50,432 nucleotides of DNA from the NCBI GenBank assembly GCA_900543485.1, contig UQRM01000016.1, forward strand, positions 1 through 50,432, given 5' to 3'. The DNA is from an uncultured Eubacterium sp. (GTDB lineage Bacteria; Bacillota; Clostridia; Peptostreptococcales; Anaerovoracaceae). The translations under genes and the position numbers were made by a program. Positions 43,691 to 50,432 of the stretch are shown here, in pieces (the stretch's first letter is position 1; every line of letters starts with the position of its first letter). Below the pieces are notes generated by a model that saw only the letters and a list, made by a program, of their open reading frames with translations, was not told the DNA's origin and made no database searches.

Positions 43691-45088
43691 TCAGTAATGC
43701 ATAACTACGGGCATCCCGACTTCTGCGGCGTTGAAGAGAGCAGGCATCTGGGCAGGCGGCATGTTGATACAGCCATGACTGCCGTCGGTTTTCCATATGC
43801 CTCCGCCGAAGGTGTCTCGCCAATCGGCATCGTGGAGCCCCTGGCCGCCCCAGGTGACACCCAGCCAGTACTTTACGGGGCTGGCATATTCTGAACCGTC
43901 CACGTTTTCACCGCGGAGGACTACATCGCGTATCTTGTTGAGAACGTAATAGGTCCCGGTGTCAGTGGTAGTCCCGGTGGCTCTGTTGCCGGTGACGCAG
44001 CTGGCGCTGAACACGAGAGCGCCATTTTTATACATCTTCACTACCTGATTAGATATGTCCACGTCGATGTATGTATCGCCTACATCCCTGCTGTATTTAC
44101 CGTAACCGCTCTCAGAGAAGACAGGTTCACGCGTCACATCCTTGTGAGAGTTTATATCGGCTGTCAGCTGCGCGGTCTCCTTTTCCTGGTCTATGATCCA
44201 TCCGTAGGTGCCGCCGCTGACACTGATCTGTCTGCCGCTCAATGAGGTGAAATTCCTGTCAGTACCCACGTTGTCGTATTTTTCCGCCATACCGGCCACG
44301 AACTTTTTGACGGCAGCTTCGCTGGCTTCTCCGGACATGTCATCCTTCAGAAGATCGTTGAGCTGTTCCGCCGTCAATGTAAAAGTCTCGTCTCCCAGAT
44401 CGTAGGTTATTTTCTGCTTCAGATATTTTCTGCAGTATTGCTGATATTCCTTCAGTTCTTTATCTTCCGCAGTGACTTTCGGCAGGGTGTAATACCGCTG
44501 TTCTTCATACATGAACTTTATCTCACCTGTCTGGATATGCTGAAGCAGGTCGTTGAAGAATTTTTCGGCATTAGGTTTGTCGCCGTAGATCTCCGGTATT
44601 ATAGGAAAATCAGGGTCGCTGATGTCCACGTAAGCGTCCTGACTGGCACTGGCTTCGTTTTGTTTGAGAAACGGGGATGCGATGACTTGCTCCTTGAATT
44701 CCTCGTTGTAAGATTCCACCTTCATAGGGAATTCTATGATGAGAGGTGTCCCGGCAAAATGGTTGGCTGCGGCGAAGACCTTATATTGCTCCTTGGCCTT
44801 TTTCAGCTCATCCATGATGTCGTAAGTGCATCCGAAATCGGTGAAAGTAGCGATATCGTCGCTGAGAGGGCCTGTCACCATTATATGCTTGCTGTTCCAC
44901 TGATCGGTGAGCCGTTCCCTGGCCTGTTCATAGGAAAGACCGGAACAGTCGATACCGTTTATCGTGGTCCCGTCAGGAAATCTGTCGCTCGCATAAGCGT
45001 CCGTATTGGAATAGGCAACAGTTGCGCATGTGAATGCGACGATGATTAGTAAGATTATTGTTGAAATGGTTATAGCGAATTTTTTCAT
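43691..45088 (-). CDS. L,D-transpeptidase with YkuD catalytic domain
   Basis: 465 residues with a signal anchor (about residues 5-27) and exported. The N-terminal ~300 residues include VanW-like/peptidoglycan-binding-type segments (NGIDCSGLSYEQARERL). The C-terminal YkuD domain (about 335-465) has the catalytic motif SHGCINMP with His438 and Cys440. It makes 3-3 cross-links in peptidoglycan and also explains some beta-lactam tolerance in such bacteria. The gene diverges from dnaE across a 175-bp region. Confidence 0.93.
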   Translation of the reverse strand: MKKFAITISTIILLIIVAFTCATVAYSNTDAYASDRFPDGTTINGIDCSGLSYEQARERLTDQWNSKHIMVTGPLSDDIATFTDFGCTYDIMDELKKAKEQYKVFAAANHFAGTPLIIEFPMKVESYNEEFKEQVIASPFLKQNEASASQDAYVDISDPDFPIIPEIYGDKPNAEKFFNDLLQHIQTGEIKFMYEEQRYYTLPKVTAEDKELKEYQQYCRKYLKQKITYDLGDETFTLTAEQLNDLLKDDMSGEASEAAVKKFVAGMAEKYDNVGTDRNFTSLSGRQISVSGGTYGWIIDQEKETAQLTADINSHKDVTREPVFSESGYGKYSRDVGDTYIDVDISNQVVKMYKNGALVFSASCVTGNRATGTTTDTGTYYVLNKIRDVVLRGENVDGSEYASPVKYWLGVTWGGQGLHDADWRDTFGGGIWKTDGSHGCINMPPAQMPALFNAAEVGMPVVMHY

Positions 45089-45207
45089 AACTTCTCCTTG
45101 AATCCTCTATATTCTACTCTATTTATACTAGATTTGGAAGCGGAAAAATACTTTTTGAGCTGAAATCGCAAAAAAATTTTTCCATATGCTTCGATGGAGA
45201 TTTAAGG

Positions 45208-45233
45208 TATAATTGATACATCGATATCGATGT
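45208..45233 (+). promoter_or_regulatory. dnaE -10 box and 16-bp palindrome at the likely start site
   Basis: TATAAT at 45208-45213 (the -35 region is poor) is followed by the perfect palindrome ACATCGATATCGATGT (45218-45233) exactly where transcription would start. This looks like an operator, but its regulator is not visible here. Confidence 0.45.
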
Positions 45234-45263
45234 GATTTATCGGTATCGCAGAAAGGAAATCAT

Positions 45264-48200
45264 ATGGCTTTCACACATTTGCATGTACATACGGAATACA
45301 GTCTGCTGGACGGGGCTTCACGGATAGGAGATATCGTTGCAAGAGCCGGGGAGCTGGGAATGGATTCGCTGGCGATAACTGACCATGGAGTCATGTTCGG
45401 CGTCATAGATTTTTACAAGGAGTGCCTGAAGCAGGGAATAAAGCCTGTCATTGGATGCGAGATATATACGGCGGCCAGGACGCTGTTCGACAAAGACTCG
45501 GAGAAGGACAAGCACATGGGGCACCTGGTGCTGCTGGCAGAGAACAATACGGGGTATAAGAATCTGATGAAAATAGTATCGGAGGCTTATCGCCACGGAT
45601 TTTACTATAAGCCCAGGGCAGACAAGGATCTGCTGAGGAAATACCATGAAGGGATCATCGCTCTGTCCGCGTGTCTGGCGGGAGAGGTGCAACACAGGCT
45701 CCTCAATGGCGATTACGACGGAGCCAAGCGGGAGGCACTGGAGATGAGAGACATCTTCGGTGAAGACAACTTCTTCCTGGAGCTGCAGGACCAGGGTCTG
45801 GAGGAGGAAGCCCGTATCCTGCCGGATATGAAGCGGCTCCATCAGGAGACGGGGATACCCTTCGTCGCCACCAACGACGTTCACTATGTGAGGCAGGAAG
45901 ATGCGGAGGCTCAGGATGTGCTGATGTGCATCCAGACGGGGGCTACCATAGATGAAGAGGACAGGATGAGGTTTTCCAATGATCAGTTCTATCTCAAGTC
46001 GGAGGACGAGATGCGGAAGATCTTCGCCAATATCCCTGAGGCCTGTGACAATACGGCTAAGATAGCGGAGCGATGCAACGTGACCTTCACTTTCGGGGAG
46101 CTGCACTTGCCGGATTTCCGAGCCCCTGATGGTCTGAACAACAGGGAGTATCTGAGGAAGCTGTGTCAGGAGGGTCTGGAACAGCGATACCCCGGAGCTG
46201 ATGAAGCGGAGCGTGAAGAATTGCAGACGAGGCTGGACTACGAGCTTTCCACCATCGAGAGCATGGGGTACGTGGAGTATTTCCTCATCGTGTGGGATTT
46301 CATCAACTATGCCAAGAGCAACGGGATCATGGTAGGCCCGGGGAGGGGCTCTGCTGCCGGCAGCATCGTGGCCTACACTCTGAGGATAACCGATATAGAT
46401 CCCATAAAGAACGAGCTGATATTCGAGCGGTTCCTCAACCCGGAGAGGGTCAGCATGCCCGATATAGATATCGACTTCTGCTACGAGAGGCGTGGCGAGG
46501 TGATAGACTACGTCATAGAGAAGTACGGCGAGGACAGGGTTTCACAGATAATAACCTTTGGTACCATGAAAGCAAAACAGGCCGTCAGGGATGTGGGAAG
46601 AGTCCTCAACGTCAGCTACCCGGAGACCGACGCTATCGCCAAGGCCATTCCTTTTTCACTGAAGATGACCATAGACAAGGCGCTGGAGACCAGCCCCGAG
46701 CTGAAGGAGAAGTACGATAACGAGGAAACTACGAGAAAAGTCATCGACATGGCAAGAGCCATAGAGGGGATGCCCCGTCACGCGTCGACTCATGCGGCCG
46801 GCGTGGTCATTTCCAAGGAAAACATAGACGAGTACGTTCCGCTGTATCTGGCGGACAAAGGACTTTCCACTCAGTTCAACATGACGACGATAGAGGAGCT
46901 GGGACTTTTGAAGATGGACTTCCTGGGGCTGAGGAACCTGACCATCATAAGAGACGCCCTGGAGATGATAGAGGAAAATCACGGCGTGAAGATAGATTTT
47001 TCGTCGATGGACTACGACGATCCGGCGGTGTACGACATCATCGCCAAAGGCAACACCCAGGGGATATTCCAGCTGGAAAGCGGCGGGATGACTCAGTTCA
47101 TGAAAAATCTGAAGCCCGACTGCTTCGAGGATATCGTGGCCGGTATATCGCTGTACAGGCCTGGTCCGATGGCTTCCATACCGACGTACATCGAGAACAA
47201 GAAGCATCCTGAGTCCATAGAATATATCCATGAAAGCCTGAAGCCCATACTTTCCGTGACTTACGGATGTCTGGTGTATCAGGAACAGGTGATGAGGATA
47301 GTGCGCGATCTGGGAGGCTATTCTTACGGAAGGTCCGATCTGGTGAGACGTGCCATGAGCAAGAAGAAGATGGATGTGATGCTGGAGGAAAAGGAGTATT
47401 TCATCAACGGCAAGACGGCGGAAGACGGGACGGTGGAAATCGCCGGATGCGTCAGGAACGGCGTGCCGAAGGAGACGGCTGAGGAGATATTCAATCAGAT
47501 GGTCAGCTTCGCCGAGTATGCTTTCAACAAATCCCATGCGGCGGCTTACGCTGTGGTGGCTTACGAGACGGGATATCTGAAAGCTCATTATCCGGTGGAA
47601 TTCATGGCAGCGCTGTTGACAAGCGTCATGGGAGACGCGGCGTCTACGGCTAAATATATAAGAAACTGCACGGAGATGGGTATAGAGGTCTTGCCGCCTG
47701 ATGTCAATGAGAGCAGCAAGAAGTTTTCCGTCTCGGACGGAAAGATAAGATTCGGGCTCATGGGTGTGAAGAACGTGGGCGAAGGACCTATAGATGCCAT
47801 CGTGGCAGCCAGGGAAGAGAAGGGCAAACCAAAGGATATATTCCAGCTGATCGATAACATCGACATTCATCAGATGAATAAGAAAGCGTTGGAAAGTCTG
47901 ATAAAGGCCGGGGCGCTGGACTGTTTCGATGGGAACCGGGCAGCTCACATGGCAGTGTATGAGAGCCTGATGGAGTCGGCTCAGTCAGACGCCAGGAATA
48001 CCATAGAAGGGCAGATCTCACTGTTCCAGACAAACGCCGAGACTATGGAGGAAAACCAGTCGGCCAGAAAGCTGCCTGACGTGAAAAATTTCGATAAGGA
48101 AGTGTTGATAGCTCAGGAAAAGGAAATGCTGGGAGTTTACATCACGGAGCATCCTCTCACGGAGTACGAGGCTGTCATAGAGCGGTCAGTCACCGTCACG

Positions 48201-48806
48201 TCTCAGGATCTGGCGGAGGTGCTGGAAAGCGAGGAGAGCGGCGAAAGCCACGATTTCATCACTGACGGCATGCACGTGGTGATGGCGGGAATAATAACGG
48301 GAAAGAAGAATCTGATAACAAGGAATAACAAGATGATGGCCTTCGTCGACATGGAAGATCTGTACGGCACGGTAGAAGTGGTGGTGTTCCCCAACGTCTA
48401 CGAGCGGTATGGCTCACTGGTGGCCGAGGATAAGATCGTGGCCATCGCGGGAACGGTCAACTTCAAGGAAGGCGAGGTGCCGAAGCTGCTGGCCGACAGG
48501 ATAACTGATATCAGGGAGCTTGCGGGCAGCGGTACAGCTCCGGCCGACCCGTCCACAGCTTCGGATACCCAAAACCGGGAGCCGGCCGGGCTTGTGAAGA
48601 TAAAATTGCCGGAAGGCGGAGACGCGTCCGCAATGCTGGAAGAGATAAAGCAGGTGATGACGGCTCACAGAGGAATGTACCAGGCGATAGTTTACATGCC
48701 GACGGGAGGCTCATTTAGGACCGAGCGTGAGCTGTGGGTGGAGCCGGACATGGATTTTCGCAGAGCCATAGTTGATATAGTGGGAGAGGCCAATTACAAA
48801 GGATGA
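45264..48806 (+). CDS. dnaE: DNA polymerase III alpha subunit (DnaE)
   Basis: About 1180 residues. PHP domain at the start (HLHVHTEYSLLDG, ITDHGVMFG), polymerase palm with GPGRGSAAGS and the catalytic PDIDIDF (about 398-404), FLGLRNLTII, HhH region and OB fold (about 990-1075, VVMAGIITGKKN). DnaE1-type rather than PolC: no 3'-5' exonuclease domain and no zinc module. ATG 45264 is used after GAAAGGAAAT; the frame extends upstream to 45213 over the palindrome. pfkA follows after 45 bp, an order common in Firmicutes. Confidence 0.97.
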   Translation: MAFTHLHVHTEYSLLDGASRIGDIVARAGELGMDSLAITDHGVMFGVIDFYKECLKQGIKPVIGCEIYTAARTLFDKDSEKDKHMGHLVLLAENNTGYKNLMKIVSEAYRHGFYYKPRADKDLLRKYHEGIIALSACLAGEVQHRLLNGDYDGAKREALEMRDIFGEDNFFLELQDQGLEEEARILPDMKRLHQETGIPFVATNDVHYVRQEDAEAQDVLMCIQTGATIDEEDRMRFSNDQFYLKSEDEMRKIFANIPEACDNTAKIAERCNVTFTFGELHLPDFRAPDGLNNREYLRKLCQEGLEQRYPGADEAEREELQTRLDYELSTIESMGYVEYFLIVWDFINYAKSNGIMVGPGRGSAAGSIVAYTLRITDIDPIKNELIFERFLNPERVSMPDIDIDFCYERRGEVIDYVIEKYGEDRVSQIITFGTMKAKQAVRDVGRVLNVSYPETDAIAKAIPFSLKMTIDKALETSPELKEKYDNEETTRKVIDMARAIEGMPRHASTHAAGVVISKENIDEYVPLYLADKGLSTQFNMTTIEELGLLKMDFLGLRNLTIIRDALEMIEENHGVKIDFSSMDYDDPAVYDIIAKGNTQGIFQLESGGMTQFMKNLKPDCFEDIVAGISLYRPGPMASIPTYIENKKHPESIEYIHESLKPILSVTYGCLVYQEQVMRIVRDLGGYSYGRSDLVRRAMSKKKMDVMLEEKEYFINGKTAEDGTVEIAGCVRNGVPKETAEEIFNQMVSFAEYAFNKSHAAAYAVVAYETGYLKAHYPVEFMAALLTSVMGDAASTAKYIRNCTEMGIEVLPPDVNESSKKFSVSDGKIRFGLMGVKNVGEGPIDAIVAAREEKGKPKDIFQLIDNIDIHQMNKKALESLIKAGALDCFDGNRAAHMAVYESLMESAQSDARNTIEGQISLFQTNAETMEENQSARKLPDVKNFDKEVLIAQEKEMLGVYITEHPLTEYEAVIERSVTVTSQDLAEVLESEESGESHDFITDGMHVVMAGIITGKKNLITRNNKMMAFVDMEDLYGTVEVVVFPNVYERYGSLVAEDKIVAIAGTVNFKEGEVPKLLADRITDIRELAGSGTAPADPSTASDTQNREPAGLVKIKLPEGGDASAMLEEIKQVMTAHRGMYQAIVYMPTGGSFRTERELWVEPDMDFRRAIVDIVGEANYKG

Positions 48807-48850
48807 CGGTATGAGGCCGGAAAACGAGCGGAAACAAGGAGGAGTGCGAT

Positions 48851-49810
48851 ATGAAACGGATAGGGGTGCTTACCAGCGGCGGAGATTCGCCGGGGATGAA
48901 CGCGGCTGTAAGAGCGGCCGTCAGGACAGGACTTTCCATGGGCATGGAGGTCTTCGGTATAGAGCGGGGCTATGAGGGTCTGCTGGACGGCGAGATAGAA
49001 AAGATGGAGTGGCATTCTGTCGGTGATATACTTCAACGTGGCGGGACGATATTGAGAACAGCCAGGAGCGAGCGATTCAGGACCGGGGAAGGCCAGCGTC
49101 ACGCCGTAGGTATCCTGGAGACTTTTGGTATCGAAGGACTGGTCATCATCGGAGGCGACGGTTCGCTCCACGGCGGGCTGGAGCTGGACAGCCGCGGCAT
49201 AACGGTGATGGGAGTGCCGGGGACCATCGATAATGATCTGGCATATACCGATTACACCATCGGCTTCGATACGGCAGTCAACACGGTTCTTTCCATGATA
49301 TCCAACCTGAGGGATACGGCTTCCGCCCATGAGAGGACCACCATCGTGGAGGTGATGGGAAGGCACTGTGGTGATATCGCCCTCTACGCGGGGCTTGCCG
49401 GTGGAGCAGATGTGATACTGGTGCCGGAGGTGGAGCCGGACATCAACATGGTGTGCAGGAGAGTGCTGCGGGGGCAGCAGTCGGGAAAGCTTCACAGCAT
49501 CATCGTCAAGGCTGAAGGGGTAGATATCAGCTCAGCTGAACTGGCCACCATCGTGGAGGAAAGGACCGGCAGGGAAACGCGATCGGTAGTTCCGGGATAT
49601 ATCCAGCGAGGCGGCACTCCGTCGGGACGGGACAGGCTGCTGGCCAGCGTGATGTCGGCCAAGGCGGTGCAGCTGTTGTACGACGACGAGCCAAGCAAGG
49701 CTGTAGGGATAAACGGTAGCGAGATAGTCGCATACGATCTGGCGGAGGCGCTGAAGATGAAACGGGAGTTCAGAAAGGATCTGTACGACATAGCTGAGAC
49801 ATTGGCGTAG
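48851..49810 (+). CDS. pfkA: ATP-dependent 6-phosphofructokinase
   Basis: 319 residues. ATP-binding TSGGDSPGMNAAVR, GGDGSLHG, catalytic PGTIDNDL and EVMGRHCGDIAL, and effector-site residues as in bacterial PfkA. The ATP type is indicated by Gly in the GGDGS loop. AAGGAGG precedes the ATG. It commits fructose-6-phosphate to glycolysis. Last core gene before AT-rich DNA. Confidence 0.97.
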   Translation: MKRIGVLTSGGDSPGMNAAVRAAVRTGLSMGMEVFGIERGYEGLLDGEIEKMEWHSVGDILQRGGTILRTARSERFRTGEGQRHAVGILETFGIEGLVIIGGDGSLHGGLELDSRGITVMGVPGTIDNDLAYTDYTIGFDTAVNTVLSMISNLRDTASAHERTTIVEVMGRHCGDIALYAGLAGGADVILVPEVEPDINMVCRRVLRGQQSGKLHSIIVKAEGVDISSAELATIVEERTGRETRSVVPGYIQRGGTPSGRDRLLASVMSAKAVQLLYDDEPSKAVGINGSEIVAYDLAEALKMKREFRKDLYDIAETLA

Positions 49811-49818
49811 GGGGGCGG

Positions 49819-49889
49819 ATTGTCCGAAAGTTAATCTTAGTCAACATAGAGATACTGATATAGTTGAAAAATAGCGACTTTCAGACAAT
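49819..49889. other. Long dyad after pfkA
   Basis: ATTGTCCGAAAGT (49819-49831) pairs with ACTTTCAGACAAT (49877-49889) with a single mismatch, around a 45-nt loop. It has no T-run after it. It sits at the change from core to AT-rich DNA, so it may be a terminator remnant, a regulatory stem or an element boundary. Confidence 0.4.
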
Positions 49890-49963
49890 GTAAAAAAGGG
49901 AGAATATATAAATATGTCTTTTAAATTATATATGTCTTTTTGACTATCTTTTTATATCTTCTT

Positions 49964-50012
49964 AAATGTCCGCAAAGCCTTATTTTATCGGCTCTACGGG
50001 CATTTTGCTTTT
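49964..50012 (+). terminator. Hairpin with T-rich tail beside the integrase
   Basis: AAATGTCCG (49964-49972) pairs with CGGGCATTT (49997-50005), one G-U pair, with an inner GCC/GGC; TTTGCTTTT follows on the plus strand. It probably ends transcripts coming from pfkA. Confidence 0.55.
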
Positions 50013-50060
50013 GTGGTAAACCTCACATATCTAGGTCTATCTTCTTATATTTTCGCTATC

Positions 50061-50081
50061 AATCGTGGTTAAAATCGTGGT
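50061..50081. repeat. Paired AATCGTGGT repeats downstream of the integrase gene
   Basis: AATCGTGGT occurs at 50061-50069 and 50073-50081, 12 bp apart. This resembles arm-type sites that Tn916-type integrases bind inside the element ends. The complement of the same 9-mer occurs at 598-606. Confidence 0.4.
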
Positions 50082-50089
50082 AAATACTT

Positions 50090-50432
50090 CTATGCAATTA
50101 GACGCTGAACCTCTGATTTTGCGGTATCTATGGACGCATGAGCGTACCAGTTCATTGTGATACTGATGTTTGAATGCCCCATGATATACTGTAAATCTTT
50201 TGGGTTCATGTTCTTGCTTGCCAGCCTTGTGCAGAACGTATGGCGTAGCGTATGCGGTGTGATATGTGGCAAGGGATTGTCCTTGTGGTGCTTGTTGTAT
50301 TTCTTTACCATACGGACAAATAAGGCGTTGTAATCAATCGCAACTTTTGGCTTGTCCTTATGATTGACAAATAGGAAATTGCCCCGTCCGTCTATCACAA
50401 ATGGTTCTGCCTTTGGGCGTTTCTTCATAACC
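50090..50432 (-). CDS. int: Tyrosine recombinase (Tn916-type integrase), C-terminal part
   Basis: The frame runs off the right edge without a stop, so at least 112 C-terminal residues are seen and the N-terminus lies outside. The catalytic set of tyrosine recombinases is present: HTLRHTF (His-x-x-Arg-His), GHSN and the nucleophile Tyr in NWYAHAS. The segment LASKNMNPKDLQYIMGH is close to the integrase family of Tn916 and related conjugative elements. The gene is transcribed leftwards, out of the element, so the element extends to the right of the window and its end lies between about 49890 and 50090. The region is AT-rich compared with pfkA. The ATG at 50428 is internal and not a real start. 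Confidence 0.9.
   Translation of the reverse strand, partial: VMKKRPKAEPFVIDGRGNFLFVNHKDKPKVAIDYNALFVRMVKKYNKHHKDNPLPHITPHTLRHTFCTRLASKNMNPKDLQYIMGHSNISITMNWYAHASIDTAKSEVQRLIA

Overview
The window looks like chromosome of an anaerobic, endospore-forming member of the Clostridia. Supporting evidence: spore genes (pdaA, spoVAF, and a cwlJ-like/gerQ-like pair), a T-box leader with a UGG specifier in front of the trp operon, a two-gene SUF system, DnaE with PHP domain next to pfkA, and strong AGGAGG-type ribosome binding sites. Codon use is rich in AGG/AGA and ATA, and GC is about 50%. The family cannot be fixed from this sequence; an Anaerovoracaceae-like lineage is only a guess.

Layout. 1-640: AT-rich DNA with an acetyltransferase gene cut by the left edge. 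765-1999: tyrosine phosphatase and pgeF. 2037-2366: terminator and a 78-bp tandem repeat. 2441-4909: minimal SUF pair and exonuclease III. 5059-8003: copper module (CsoR operator, csoR, copA fused in frame to copZ). 8063-9624: PdaA, a small membrane protein and a very cysteine-rich protein. 9690-12436 (minus): UPF0210/ACT pair and a radical SAM protein. 12526-13782: Ig-like/deacetylase surface protein. 13785-18855: BceAB-like ABC transporter divergent from a LytTR two-component system, with a candidate operator between them. 18923-23354: GME-fold-like protein, ung, methyltransferase-azlC-azlD operon and an amidase. 23443-27387: typA-mscS, a structured orphan RNA, and a Crp/Fnr regulator. 27531-36133: pyruvate carboxylase, germination genes and an XpaC/TelA pair. 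36264-43328: T-box and trpEGDCFBA. 43353-43684: an array of hairpins. 43691-49810: L,D-transpeptidase, dnaE, pfkA. 49819-50432: AT-rich DNA with a Tn916-type integrase cut by the right edge.

How it fits together. The trp operon is a complete chorismate-to-tryptophan pathway with overlapping genes, controlled by uncharged tRNA-Trp. The csoR-copA locus is a self-regulated copper efflux unit. The 31-33 kb block and pdaA serve spore cortex formation and germination. The core chromosome is bracketed by two AT-rich stretches that share a short motif (AATCGTGGT or its complement), which suggests related mobile-element ends on both sides.

Most noteworthy: (i) the copA-copZ fusion with a preserved internal ribosome binding site and start codon; (ii) the promoter-structured RNA-terminator unit at 26371-26654, which I cannot assign to a known class; (iii) the TTGCCG/CGGCAA hairpin array after trpA; (iv) the 28-cysteine protein with a candidate sigma-K promoter; (v) a spoVAF ribosome binding site buried in the pyruvate carboxylase terminator; (vi) a likely leaderless ung transcript.
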